Positions 35,771 to 44,523 of a stretch of 64,000 nt of DNA are shown here, piece by piece. Origin of the DNA: Actinoplanes flavus (lineage in GTDB: Bacteria; Actinomycetota; Actinomycetes; Mycobacteriales; Micromonosporaceae). The stretch covers positions 269,228 to 333,227 of the forward strand of contig NZ_JAGFNS010000007.1 in assembly GCF_017592555.1 (NCBI RefSeq). The letters are read 5' to 3'. The position numbers were made by a program, and so were the translations under genes. Position 1 is the stretch's first letter. Each line of letters opens with the position of its first letter. Under the pieces are notes generated by a model that saw nothing but the letters and a program-made list of their open reading frames with translations, was not told where the DNA came from and ran no database searches.

Positions 35771-36697
35771 GTGGGCGCAAGGAGTTCGGCCACACGGCCG
35801 CGGGCAGTAGGCCGGGCGGCCGGGCTGGTTCTCGGCGGCGCGACGCTGCTGACGCTGCTCTCGGGCTGTTCGATCGAACAGTGGGGATCCGCATTCGGTA
35901 ACTTCGGCTGGCCGAGCCGGGGTATCAGTCTGCAGGCCCACGAGATGTACGACCTGTGGATCGCGTCGACGATCGCCGCTCTGGCGGTCGGCATCGGCGT
36001 GTGGGGTCTGATCTTCTGGTGTGTGATCCGGTACCGCAAGCGCGGCGACGAGCTGCCCGTGCAGACCCGGTTCAACATGCCGATGGAGATCCTCTACACG
36101 GTCACGCCGATTCTGATCGTCGCGGTGCTGTTCTTCTACACCGCGGTCGTGCAGACCAATGTCGACAAGCTGTCCAAGAACCCGGACCAGGTCGTCGAGG
36201 TCGTGGCGTTCAAGTGGAACTGGCAGTTCAACTACCGCGACGGGATGGGTAAGGACGCCAACACGGTCGCCTCGACCGTCGGTTCGTCCGACGTGATCCC
36301 GATCCTGGTCCTCCCGGTCGGTCAGAAGATCCGGTTCGAGGAGACCAGCAAGGACGTCATCCACTCGTTCTGGGTGCCGGAGATGCTGTTCAAGCGGGAC
36401 GTCTTCCCGGGCAGCGTGCGCAACGTCTTCGAGGTGACCCTCGACACGGAGGGCCGCTACGTCGGCCGGTGCGCCGAGCTGTGCGGCACGTACCACGCTT
36501 TCATGAACTTCGAGCTGGTGACGGTCTCCCCGGAGAAGTTCGAGCGGTTCCTCGCGGCCAAGAAGGCCGGGCAGTCGACGCCGGAGGCGCTCATCGTGAT
36601 CGGCGAGGAGCCGTTCGCCACGAAGACGTCGCCGTTCAACACGCGTCGTCAGCAGCACTCCTGGAACCAGCCCGAGACCGTAGCCGCAGGGAAGTAG
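35771..36697 (+). CDS. ctaC: Cytochrome c oxidase subunit II
   Basis: A 308-residue membrane-anchored subunit. The N-terminus is a lipoprotein signal with lipobox LLSGC (C33). Two helices follow (DLWIASTIAALAVGIGVWGL and MEILYTVTPILIVAVLFFY), then the cupredoxin domain with VVAFKWNWQFNY and the CuA ligands in HSFWVPEML and GRCAELCGTYHAFM. The GTG at 35771 was chosen because AGGAGG lies 9 bases upstream, and an earlier ATG is not supported. It accepts electrons from the cytochrome c domains of the bc1-aa3 supercomplex. Followed by ctaF. Confidence 0.97.
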   Translation: MGARSSATRPRAVGRAAGLVLGGATLLTLLSGCSIEQWGSAFGNFGWPSRGISLQAHEMYDLWIASTIAALAVGIGVWGLIFWCVIRYRKRGDELPVQTRFNMPMEILYTVTPILIVAVLFFYTAVVQTNVDKLSKNPDQVVEVVAFKWNWQFNYRDGMGKDANTVASTVGSSDVIPILVLPVGQKIRFEETSKDVIHSFWVPEMLFKRDVFPGSVRNVFEVTLDTEGRYVGRCAELCGTYHAFMNFELVTVSPEKFERFLAAKKAGQSTPEALIVIGEEPFATKTSPFNTRRQQHSWNQPETVAAGK

Positions 36698-36707
36698 GGG
36701 ACTCTCG

Positions 36708-37166
36708 ATGAGGACCGAATACAAGATCTTCGCCGCGGTCGCCGTGTTCCTGTTCGGCGCGGCCGCCGTGTACGGGGTCTACACGTACAACACCGGGAAC
36801 GCCTCCGGCACCGACAGCGGGTACGCGGGCGGCACCGAGTGGGTCGGCGTGGTCGCGCTGATCCTCTCCGGACTGCTGTGCTCGATGTGCGCGGGCTTCT
36901 TCTGGTTCGTCGCCCGGCGTATCGATCTGCGCCCGGAGGACCGGGAGGACGGCGAGATCGCCGAGGGCGCCGGCGAGGTCGGCTTCTTCAGCCCGGGCAG
37001 CTACTGGCCGTTCGGCATCGCGCTGGCGGCGGCGGTGGCCGGCATCGGCCTGGTGTTCTGGATGTGGTGGCTGCTGGCCTTCGGCCTGGTCTGCGTCATC
37101 TTCGCCTCGTGCGGCCTGCTGTTCGAGTACTACTCGGGCACCCGGCACCCGGAAGCTCACCTCTGA
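36708..37166 (+). CDS. ctaF: Cytochrome c oxidase subunit IV (actinobacterial type)
   Basis: A 152-residue protein with four hydrophobic helices (FAAVAVFLFGAAAVYGVYT, VGVVALILSGLLCSMCAGFF, YWPFGIALAAAVAGIGLVF, LVCVIFASCGLLFEYY) typical of actinobacterial subunit IV (Rv2199c-like). It begins 10 bases after ctaC behind AGGGGA and is surely cotranscribed with it. Confidence 0.94.
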   Translation: MRTEYKIFAAVAVFLFGAAAVYGVYTYNTGNASGTDSGYAGGTEWVGVVALILSGLLCSMCAGFFWFVARRIDLRPEDREDGEIAEGAGEVGFFSPGSYWPFGIALAAAVAGIGLVFWMWWLLAFGLVCVIFASCGLLFEYYSGTRHPEAHL

Positions 37167-37180
37167 GCCTCTCCAGCTGA

Positions 37181-37222
37181 GCGAAAGCCCGCCTGCCCCC
37201 AGAGGGGGAGGCGGGCTTTCGC
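37181..37222 (+). terminator. Strong terminator after ctaC-ctaF
   Basis: GCGAAAGCCCGCCTGCCCCC pairs with GGGGGAGGCGGGCTTTCGC around an AGA loop, with one bulge. It begins 15 bases after the ctaF stop. Confidence 0.9.
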
Positions 37223-37231
37223 GTTGGGCTG

Positions 37232-37441
37232 TCAGGCCGCGGCAGACCGCTGAGCGGGCGCTACGCGCCTTTTCTCGCCGCCGGGCAGCCACAGGTGTAC
37301 GACGATCGGGGCGACCACCTCAGCGGCTCCACAGCGGGTGCAGACCAGCTCGGGGCAGTCGTCGTGGCCGTCCTCGCACGGCGGCACCTCGAACAGCATG
37401 TCGCCGTCGCAGATGGCGCACCGGAGTTCGCGCTCCTGCAC
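37232..37441 (-). CDS. Small zinc-ribbon protein, function unknown
   Basis: A 69-residue protein with two CxxC pairs, CAIC (residues 8-11) and CTRC (34-37), plus further cysteines at 22 and 29, consistent with a zinc ribbon. A conserved hydrophobic strand (VVAPIVVHLWLPGG) follows. It starts at a GTG behind GGGAG with 6 bases spacing. It is convergent with ctaF. No function can be assigned. Confidence 0.8.
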   Translation of the reverse strand: MQERELRCAICDGDMLFEVPPCEDGHDDCPELVCTRCGAAEVVAPIVVHLWLPGGEKRRVAPAQRSAAA

Positions 37442-37550
37442 AGGGTTCTCCCTTCACGGGAAGCCGGATTACCCGAATGTCATTCAGACGGTGTCACGTA
37501 TATCGGACATCCCTGGGCATTCTCCACGGCGTGTTGCCGGATTCTTGCGG

Positions 37551-38609
37551 CTACTCGGCGCTCTTGGCCGCCTGCGCGGCCGCCACCCAACGGTCCAGCC
37601 GGGCGGTCGTGGCGCCGGAGTCGATCGCCGCGGCGGCCCGCTCGATGCCGTCCCGCAGTGTCTCGTGGAAGTCGCCCGGGAAGCCGCTCTGCGCCGCGAA
37701 CGCGGCCGCCGCGTTGAGGATCACGGCGTCGCGCACCGGGCCCTGCTCGCCGGCGAACGTGCGGCGGGCCACGTCGGCGTTGAACGCCGCGTCACCGCCC
37801 CGCAGATCGGCCGGCCGGCTGCGCGCCAGGCCCAGGTCGGCGGCGTCGACCAGCAGCTCCTCCACCTTGCCGTCCCGGGCCATCCAGACCCGGGTGGGCG
37901 CCGCCGTGGTGAACTCGTCCAGCCCGTCCTCGCCGCGCACCACCAGCGCCGAGTCGCCGCGCCCGGCGAACACCTCGGCCATCACCGGGGCCATCCGCGG
38001 GTCGAAGCAGCCGACCATGGCCGCCGTCGGGCGGGCCGGGTTGGTCAGCGGGCCCAGCACGTTGAAGAAGGTCGGCACACCCAGCTCACGCCGGGTCACC
38101 GCGGCGTGCCGCATGCCCGGGTGGTAGCGGGCCGCGAAGCAGAAGCCGATGCCCGCCTCCTCGACCGTGCGGGCCACCCCGGCCGGGCCCAGGTCCAGCG
38201 GCAGGCCGAAATGCTCCAGCAGATCGGCCGTGCCGGTGGTGGAGGACGCCGACCGGTTGCCGTGCTTGACCACGGTCACCCCGGCGGAGGCCGTGACGAT
38301 CGCCGCCATGGTGGAGATGTTCACCGTGTTGGCCCGGTCGCCGCCGGTGCCGACCACGTCCACCGCCCGGGTCCGGGTGTCCTCCGGGAGCTCGACCAGC
38401 GTGGCGCTGGACAGCATCGCCTGCACCAGGCCGGCCAGCTCGGCCGGAGTCTCACCCTTGGAGCGCAGCGCTATCGCGAACCCGGCGATCTGCACCGGCG
38501 TCGCGTTGCCGGCCATGATCTCGCCCATCGCCCACGCGGTGTCCGCGGTGGCGAGTTCCTCGCCACGGAGCAGTGCGCTGGTCAGATTGGGCCAGGTACG
38601 TGCGCCCAT
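37551..38609 (-). CDS. trpD: Anthranilate phosphoribosyltransferase
   Basis: A 352-residue enzyme of tryptophan synthesis that joins anthranilate with PRPP. Motifs: MRSKGE-like [15 protein letters not shown], the PRPP-binding [16 protein letters not shown] and [21 protein letters not shown], and [14 protein letters not shown]. The ATG at 38609 has GGAGG 8 bases upstream. It is alone here; no other trp genes are in the window, matching M. tuberculosis where trpD (Rv2192c) sits next to ctaE. Confidence 0.96.
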   Translation of the reverse strand: MGARTWPNLTSALLRGEELATADTAWAMGEIMAGNATPVQIAGFAIALRSKGETPAELAGLVQAMLSSATLVELPEDTRTRAVDVVGTGGDRANTVNISTMAAIVTASAGVTVVKHGNRSASSTTGTADLLEHFGLPLDLGPAGVARTVEEAGIGFCFAARYHPGMRHAAVTRRELGVPTFFNVLGPLTNPARPTAAMVGCFDPRMAPVMAEVFAGRGDSALVVRGEDGLDEFTTAAPTRVWMARDGKVEELLVDAADLGLARSRPADLRGGDAAFNADVARRTFAGEQGPVRDAVILNAAAAFAAQSGFPGDFHETLRDGIERAAAAIDSGATTARLDRWVAAAQAAKSAE

Positions 38610-38644
38610 GGCGGGGCCTCCCGTATTGGGTGTCGTCAGAGAAG

Positions 38645-39070
38645 TCAGCGGGGAACGGTGCCCAGGGTGCCGAGGGGGACGGCTCCGTCGCGGCGGGCGC
38701 GGAGCATGCCGGCCACCGTCTGACCGGTGGTCACCGGGTCGAGCGGGGCCACCAGCGTGGCGTCGACCTGCGCGTACGCGGCGAGCCAGCGATCCGCGGC
38801 ACGGGCGATGACGACGCAGGTGGGCGGGGGGTTGAGGTACTCGTCCTTGGTCTGACGGGCGATCCCGATGCCGCCGGCGGGGGTCGCCTCGCCGTCCAGC
38901 ATCATCAGGTCGATCTCGTACTCGTCGAGCAGCCGGCGGCACTCCTCCCAGGAGGCCGCCTCGCAGAACTCGACCTCGAGATCAGCGGCGGGACGCGTGC
39001 CGATGGCGAGCCGGATCCGGTCTCGCACGGCGGCGTCGTCGCTGTAGAGCAGAACGGTGTACTCGCTCAT
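38645..39070 (-). CDS. Receiver-like domain protein lacking the conserved lysine
   Basis: A 141-residue single-domain protein with a CheY-like pattern: [17 protein letters not shown] (acidic pair) and [16 protein letters not shown] (phospho-acceptor-like aspartate in LDGE). The region after beta4 ([13 protein letters not shown]) and the beta5 region (ATLVAPLDP) lack the usual lysine, with an alanine or valine there. It may bind a partner without normal phosphotransfer. ATG 39070 has GAGGTGGGG upstream. Lies between trpD and ctaG on the same strand, an arrangement I have seen in related actinobacteria. Confidence 0.8.
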   Translation of the reverse strand: MSEYTVLLYSDDAAVRDRIRLAIGTRPAADLEVEFCEAASWEECRRLLDEYEIDLMMLDGEATPAGGIGIARQTKDEYLNPPPTCVVIARAADRWLAAYAQVDATLVAPLDPVTTGQTVAGMLRARRDGAVPLGTLGTVPR

Positions 39071-39118
39071 CTTGTGCCCCACCTCACGTCCTAGGTCCCG
39101 CCGATCGTACCGAACTTG

Positions 39119-40060
39119 TTATCCGGCATCGGGTGCCGGGCGGCCCGCGTTCTCGGCCGCCTCGGCACGGTCCAGGGCCCGGTCGATCCGGCGGGCCTCG
39201 CGCTCCGACTGACGGACCCACTGGACCACCAGGATGCCGAGCATCGTGACGCTGACGATCTCGCCGCCGGCCCACAGGATCCCGCCCGCGGTGACCTGGT
39301 CGGCCTTGGGATCCAGCCAGCTCAGGCCCAGGCTCGGGTACCAGTCGCCGCCGAGCAGTTCGGTGCTCTGCATGATCGTCAGCCCCAGCACCGTGTGGAA
39401 CGGCACGCTCAGCACCATGAGCAGGGCGCGGCCCGGGTACGGCCAGCGGTTCGGCAGCGGGTCCAGGCCCAGCAGCGGCCAGAAGAAGAGGCAGCCGGTG
39501 ACGATGAAGTGCAGGTGGACGAACTCGTGCACCCAGACGTGCTCCAGGGTCTGCCGGTACGCCCCGGTGAAGTAGAGGACGAACGGGTTCGCGATGAACA
39601 GCCCGAACGCGACCAGCGGGAACGTCAGGACCCGGACGTAGCGGCTGTGCAGCACCGCCAGCAGCGTCTTGCGCGGCGGTCCGTGCAGGACCCGCAGCGC
39701 CAGGGTGGTCGGCGCGCCCAGGGCCAGGAAGATCGGGCCCACCATGGACAGCACCATGTGCTGGACCATGTGCACCGAGATCAGGGTGGTGTCGTACGCC
39801 TCGATGCCGGTGACCGTCACCGCCGCGATCGAGCCGAGTCCACCCGCGACGAACGCCGCCGTGCGCCCGGCCGGCCAGTGGTCGCCACGCTGTCGTAGGC
39901 GCCAAACGCCGTACCCGTAGAGCGCCGCCGACACCAGCAGACCCAGCGCGATCAGGCTGAAGACGTTCACTTCGGTGAAGACGGCCGCCGGGGTGAACGG
40001 CGGAAGACCAGTATCCCCGGCATCGGCCGCGAGTGTGGGCAAAACGTGAAGACGCACCAC
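39119..40060 (-). CDS. Cytochrome c oxidase assembly protein CtaG (caa3_CtaG type)
   Basis: A 313-residue protein with about seven helices. Conserved histidines, HMVQHMVLSMV and WVHEFVHLHFIVTGCLFFWPL, are typical of the caa3_CtaG family, which helps deliver copper to the oxidase. The start is either GTG 40060 or GTG 40057; a TAGCCT box ends 6 bases before the second one, so a leaderless mRNA from 40057 is possible. Divergent from ctaE. Confidence 0.9.
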   Translation of the reverse strand: MVRLHVLPTLAADAGDTGLPPFTPAAVFTEVNVFSLIALGLLVSAALYGYGVWRLRQRGDHWPAGRTAAFVAGGLGSIAAVTVTGIEAYDTTLISVHMVQHMVLSMVGPIFLALGAPTTLALRVLHGPPRKTLLAVLHSRYVRVLTFPLVAFGLFIANPFVLYFTGAYRQTLEHVWVHEFVHLHFIVTGCLFFWPLLGLDPLPNRWPYPGRALLMVLSVPFHTVLGLTIMQSTELLGGDWYPSLGLSWLDPKADQVTAGGILWAGGEIVSVTMLGILVVQWVRQSEREARRIDRALDRAEAAENAGRPAPDAG

Positions 40061-40154
40061 TCGAGGCTAGGCCTACCCGCTGCTCACGGATTATTCCGGG
40101 GCGCCCATGCGACCAGATCGGGGACCCCGGAGGACCTTGGGCCTATCTCGGATG

Positions 40155-40160
40155 AATAAT
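40155..40160 (+). promoter_or_regulatory. Candidate -10 box (AATAAT) for ctaE
   Basis: AATAAT lies 6 bases upstream of a GTG at 40167 and would produce a leaderless ctaE transcript. No good -35 box was found at the right distance. Confidence 0.4.
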
Positions 40161-40166
40161 GAGGCC

Positions 40167-40763
40167 GTGACAGCGGCAGCCATCGACAAGAGCCGGATCC
40201 ACTCGCTGACCCGACCCAACATGGTCAGCGTCGGGACCATCGTGTGGCTCTCCAGCGAGCTCATGTTCTTCGCGGCGTTGTTCGCGATGTACTTCTCCAT
40301 CCGCGCGGCGGCGCCCGAGCTGTGGGAGGAGCACACCCAACACCTGAACATCCCGTACGCCACGACGTTCACGGTGATCCTGGTCCTCTCGTCGGTGACC
40401 TGCCAGCTCGGCGTCTTCGCCGCGGAGAAGGGCGACGTGTTCGCGCTGCGGCGCTGGTTCACGATCACCTTCGTGATGGGCCTGATCTTCGTGCTCGGCC
40501 AGGTCAACGAGTACGCCACGCTGGTCGGCGAGGGCGTGAAGATCAACGGTGACGGGTACGGCTCGATGTTCTACCTGACGACCGGGTTCCACGGTCTGCA
40601 CGTGACCGGCGGCCTGATCGCCTTCATCGTCTACATGATCCGGACGACCATGGGCCGCTTCACGCCGGCTCAGGCCACCTCGGCCATCGTCGTGTCCTAC
40701 TACTGGCACTTCGTCGACGTGGTGTGGATCGCCCTGTTCGCCATGATCTATTGGCTTCAGTAG
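40167..40763 (+). CDS. ctaE: Cytochrome c oxidase subunit III
   Basis: A 198-residue membrane protein with five helices. Family motifs are [32 protein letters not shown] and [14 protein letters not shown]. The start is uncertain: ATG 40152 adds five residues; the GTG at 40167 follows an AATAAT box by 6 bases and looks leaderless. It begins a run ctaE-qcrC-qcrA-qcrB in the same order as M. tuberculosis Rv2193-Rv2196. ctaD is not in the window. Confidence 0.95.
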   Translation: MTAAAIDKSRIHSLTRPNMVSVGTIVWLSSELMFFAALFAMYFSIRAAAPELWEEHTQHLNIPYATTFTVILVLSSVTCQLGVFAAEKGDVFALRRWFTITFVMGLIFVLGQVNEYATLVGEGVKINGDGYGSMFYLTTGFHGLHVTGGLIAFIVYMIRTTMGRFTPAQATSAIVVSYYWHFVDVVWIALFAMIYWLQ

Positions 40764-40811
40764 CAGCGCCGACGGCGAGGATCGCAACAACAAACCAGAG
40801 GGACATAACCC

Positions 40812-41660
40812 ATGACTTCTGACACCCCCGCCCGCAGGCGTGCCCGGGTGTTCTCCCGGCGGCGCGGCGCGCCCAGCCGGGTGCGCCGGAGGCTCGGCGC
40901 CGCGGCGCGCATGTTCGCCGCGCTGGCGCTGGCCGGCGGCGTCTACACCGCGTTCACCCCGGGCGCGTTCGCCGAGGACAACGTCCCGCTCTCCGCTGCC
41001 GCGCAGGAGGGCAAGGCGCTCTACGACACCAGCTGCATCACCTGTCACGGGCGGGACGGCCAGGGTGTCCAGGGGCGTGGACCGAGCCTGATCGGCGTCG
41101 GCTCCGCGTCGGTGGAGTTCCAGGTCGGCACCGGCCGTATGCCGATGACCCGCCAGGAGGCCCAGGCCGAGCAGAAGCCGCCGCAGTTCGACGAGACCCA
41201 GACCGAGCAGCTCGGGCAGTACATCCAGGAGCTCGGCGGCGGTCCGGAGCTCCCGAAGGGCGAGCTCGTCGAGAACCTGGAGACCAACCCGGACGCGCTG
41301 GCCGAGGGCGGCAAGCTGTTCCGGATCAACTGCACCTCCTGCCACGGCTTCGGTGGCGGCGGTGGCGCGCTCTCCTCGGGCAAGTTCGCCCCGGGCCTGC
41401 ACGACGCCACGGCCGAGCAGATCTACGCCGCCATGCTCACCGGCCCGCAGAACATGCCGGTCTTCGGTGACAACCAGCTCACGCCGGACCAGAAGAAGCA
41501 GATCATCACCTACATCCAGGTCCAGCTCCAGGAGGACAAGGACCCGGGCGGTCTGTTCAACCTGGGCCGTTACGGGCCGTCGACCGAGGGCATGGCCATC
41601 TTCCTGGTCGGCATCACCCTGCTGGTCTTCACGTCTCTCTGGATTGCGGGGAAGTCATGA
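40812..41660 (+). CDS. qcrC: Diheme cytochrome c subunit of bc1 complex
   Basis: A 282-residue protein with an arginine-rich N-terminus, a signal-anchor helix (about residues 32-54) and two c-heme motifs, C75-x-x-C78-H79 (CITCH) and C174-x-x-C177-H178 (CTSCH). A C-terminal membrane helix (FLVGITLLVFTSLWIAG) anchors it. Both heme domains replace a separate cytochrome c in actinobacteria. It overlaps qcrA by ATGA and follows ctaE by 48 bases. Ribosome binding site GAGGGACA. Confidence 0.97.
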   Translation: MTSDTPARRRARVFSRRRGAPSRVRRRLGAAARMFAALALAGGVYTAFTPGAFAEDNVPLSAAAQEGKALYDTSCITCHGRDGQGVQGRGPSLIGVGSASVEFQVGTGRMPMTRQEAQAEQKPPQFDETQTEQLGQYIQELGGGPELPKGELVENLETNPDALAEGGKLFRINCTSCHGFGGGGGALSSGKFAPGLHDATAEQIYAAMLTGPQNMPVFGDNQLTPDQKKQIITYIQVQLQEDKDPGGLFNLGRYGPSTEGMAIFLVGITLLVFTSLWIAGKS

Positions 41661-42760
41661 CGGCGGTCCATCACTCCGGCGAGGCCGGTACGCCGGCCGA
41701 CGTCAACGACCCGCACATGACGCGGTTCGACATCGTCAAGGAAGGCCTCCGGCGCGACGACATCGAGATCGTCACGTACGAGTCGCACTTCCACGGGCAG
41801 AACTCCAAGGCGGAGAAGCGGGTCGTCCGCAACATCGCCCTGCTGTTCCTGCTCTCCGGCCTGTTCACCGCGGCGTTCGTGGTCTTCTACATCGTGTGGC
41901 CGTGGCACTTCGAGCTCGGCCACACGATGAGCGACTACTACACGCCGATCCTGGGCGTCACGCTCGGCCTCGGCCTGCTGGCGCTCGGCTTCGCGATCCT
42001 CGCCTGGGCCAAGAAGCTGCTGCCGCACGAGCTGTCCATCCAGCAGCGGCACGGCGACCCGTCCTCGGACGACGAGCGCCTGATCACCGGGCAGACCATG
42101 CTCTACGTGGCGGACGAGCTGGGCGTCCAGCGCCGGCCGCTGCTCAAGGGCGCGATCGGCCTCGGCATGCTGCCGCTCGGTCTGGCGGCCGCGGCGCCGC
42201 TGGTCGGCGGCATGATCAAGAACCCGCACGGCGACGCCGAGCCGATGATGTTCCGCACCGGCTTCAACCCGGTCGCGAACGGGGACAAGCTGGTCCGCCT
42301 CACCCGTGAGGACGGCACCCCGATCCGGCCCGAGGACGTCAGCACCGGCGGCCAGATGACCGTCTTCCCGGGCATCCCGCACGGCGCCACCAACCAGCAC
42401 GCCGACTCGCCGACGCTGCTCATCCACCTCCGGCCGGAGGACGCGGCCGAGACCCGCCGGAACGCCGAGGCCGACGCCAACGGGCGGAACAAGGGCTCGA
42501 TGTACGGCAACTACGTCGCGTACTCCAAGATCTGCACGCACGCGGGCTGCCCCGCCAGCCTCTACGAGCAGCAGACCAACCGTCTTCTCTGCCCGTGCCA
42601 CCAGTCGCAGTTCCTCATCACCAACAACGCGCAGCCGGTCTTCGGACCCGCGACCCGGCGTCTGCCGATGCTGCCGCTTACAGTGGACGAGGAAGGTTTC
42701 TTCGTGGCAGCGTCCGACTACAAGGACACCGTCGGACCTGACTTCTGGGAGCGGCCGTGA
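41657..42760 (+). CDS. qcrA: Rieske iron-sulfur subunit of bc1 complex
   Basis: A 367-residue subunit with three N-terminal helices (about residues 55-170), the actinobacterial arrangement, and a C-terminal Rieske domain. Cluster ligands are C293 and H295 in CTHAGC and C312 and H315 in CPCH, with C298 and C314 as the disulfide pair. It hands electrons from menaquinol to QcrC. The first four bases overlap qcrC; the last four overlap qcrB (GTGA). Confidence 0.97.
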   Translation: MTAVHHSGEAGTPADVNDPHMTRFDIVKEGLRRDDIEIVTYESHFHGQNSKAEKRVVRNIALLFLLSGLFTAAFVVFYIVWPWHFELGHTMSDYYTPILGVTLGLGLLALGFAILAWAKKLLPHELSIQQRHGDPSSDDERLITGQTMLYVADELGVQRRPLLKGAIGLGMLPLGLAAAAPLVGGMIKNPHGDAEPMMFRTGFNPVANGDKLVRLTREDGTPIRPEDVSTGGQMTVFPGIPHGATNQHADSPTLLIHLRPEDAAETRRNAEADANGRNKGSMYGNYVAYSKICTHAGCPASLYEQQTNRLLCPCHQSQFLITNNAQPVFGPATRRLPMLPLTVDEEGFFVAASDYKDTVGPDFWERP

Positions 42761-44358
42761 AGCGCCGAAAGATGGACCTCTCCGAGGCCCCGACCAACTT
42801 CGCCAAGGGGGTGGACGACCGGTTCCAGGCTGCCACCCCGCTGCGCGGCCTGCTGAACAAGGTCTTCCCGGACCACTGGTCCTTCCTGCTCGGCGAGATC
42901 GCCCTGTTCTCGTTCATCGTGCTGCTGCTCAGCGGCGTGTTCCTCACCCTCTTCTTCGACCCGTCGATGAAGGAGGTGGCGTACAACGGCTCCTACCTGG
43001 GCCTGCGCGGCGTCGAGATGTCGGCGGCCTACGAGTCCTCGCTGCACCTGTCGTTCGAGGTCCGCGGCGGCCTCTTCATGCGGCAGATGCACCACTGGGC
43101 GGCGCTGCTGTTCATGGCGTCGATCATCGTGCACATGGCCCGCATCTTCTTCACCGGCGCGTTCCGCAAGCCGCGTGAGATCAACTGGGTCATCGGCGTG
43201 GTGCTCTTCCTGCTGGGCTTCTTCGCCGGCTTCACCGGTTACTCGCTCCCCGACGACGGCCTCTCCGGCACCGGTCTCCGCATCGCCTCGGCGATCATGC
43301 TGACCATCCCGGTCATCGGCACCTGGCTCTCGGCGGCGGTCTTCGGCGGCGAGTTCCCCGGCGAGCTGATCATCGGCCGGTTCTACATCGCGCACGTGCT
43401 GCTCATCCCGGGCCTGCTGCTCGCGCTGATCGCGGCCCACCTGGGCATCGTGTTCAAGCAGAAGCACACCCAGTGGCCGGGCCCGCTGCGCACCAACGAG
43501 AACGTGGTCGGCGAGCGGATGTTCCCCCGCTACGCGATGAAGCAGGGCGGCTTCTTCATGGCCGTCTTCGGTGTCATCGCGCTGATGGCCGGCGTGTTCC
43601 AGATCAACCCGATCTGGCTGTTCGGCCCGTACCGCGCGGCCGAGGTGTCGTCGGCCTCGCAGCCCGACTTCTACGTCATGTTCATGGACGGTCTCGTCCG
43701 GCTCATGCCGAACTGGCAGATCTACATCTTCGACTACAGCATCCCGCCGATGTTCTGGCCGGCCGTGGTGGGCCTGGGCGCGCTGTTCACCCTGCCCATG
43801 GCGTACCCGTGGCTGGAAGCGCGCAAGCTCAAGGACAAGCGCACCCACCACCTGCTGGAGCGTCCGCGGGACAACCCGGAGCGCGTCGGCATCGGCATGA
43901 TGTCGCTGACGTTCTTCCTGGTCGCCACGCTCTCCGGCGCCAACGACGTGATCGCCGACAAGTTCCACATCAGCCTGAACGCGATGACCTGGGCGGGCCG
44001 GATCGGCCTGGTGCTGCTGCCGCCGCTGGCCTACTACATCGCGGTCCGCATCTGCCTCGGTCTGCAACAGCACGACCGTCAGGTGCTGGCACACGGCGTC
44101 GAGACCGGCATCATCAAGCGTCTCCCGAACGGCCAGTTCGTCGAGATCCACCAGCCGCTCGGCCCGGTCGACGACCACGGCCACCCGGTCCCGCTGGAGT
44201 ACGCCGGCTGGGTCGTCCCGAAGAAGATGAACCGCATCGGCGCCCTGGCTCCGGCGATCAAGGGCTTCTTCTACCCGGTCGAGAAGCCGGCCGACATCCC
44301 GGTCTCCCCGGCCGTGGGCGGCCCCGCGAAGCGCGAGGAGATCAAGTCCGGCAGCTAG
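42757..44358 (+). CDS. qcrB: Cytochrome b subunit of bc1 complex
   Basis: A 533-residue polytopic protein carrying the b hemes and quinol sites. The usual heme-binding histidines are in MHHWAALLFMASIIVHMARIF and in RFYIAHVLLIPGLLLALIAAHLGIV; quinol-site PDW/PEW-like sequence occurs as VFPDHW and in NPIWLFGPYR. The C-terminal soluble tail of about 120 residues is an actinobacterial feature. This protein is the target of Q203-type inhibitors in mycobacteria. Start GTG overlaps the end of qcrA. A terminator follows. Confidence 0.97.
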   Translation: MKRRKMDLSEAPTNFAKGVDDRFQAATPLRGLLNKVFPDHWSFLLGEIALFSFIVLLLSGVFLTLFFDPSMKEVAYNGSYLGLRGVEMSAAYESSLHLSFEVRGGLFMRQMHHWAALLFMASIIVHMARIFFTGAFRKPREINWVIGVVLFLLGFFAGFTGYSLPDDGLSGTGLRIASAIMLTIPVIGTWLSAAVFGGEFPGELIIGRFYIAHVLLIPGLLLALIAAHLGIVFKQKHTQWPGPLRTNENVVGERMFPRYAMKQGGFFMAVFGVIALMAGVFQINPIWLFGPYRAAEVSSASQPDFYVMFMDGLVRLMPNWQIYIFDYSIPPMFWPAVVGLGALFTLPMAYPWLEARKLKDKRTHHLLERPRDNPERVGIGMMSLTFFLVATLSGANDVIADKFHISLNAMTWAGRIGLVLLPPLAYYIAVRICLGLQQHDRQVLAHGVETGIIKRLPNGQFVEIHQPLGPVDDHGHPVPLEYAGWVVPKKMNRIGALAPAIKGFFYPVEKPADIPVSPAVGGPAKREEIKSGS

Positions 44359-44378
44359 GCCGGGTGTCACTCTCCGGA

Positions 44379-44408
44379 AGGCCCGTCAGGCATCTGCCTG
44401 GCGGGCCT
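44379..44408 (+). terminator. Terminator of the ctaE-qcrCAB operon
   Basis: AGGCCCGTCAGGC pairs with GCCTGGCGGGCCT around ATCT (12 pairs plus one G-T), 20 bases after the qcrB stop, followed by CTCCCTTTCC. Confidence 0.85.
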
Positions 44409-44523
44409 CTCCCTTTCCGGTACGGGCGATGCCCGCCCCGCACGACATCACCCCGTCCCGCCGGGCCACGCGAGGCGCTGCCCACTTCCGGCCGCGGCGC
44501 GCCCGCCGGGCCGGAGTGGGTGG

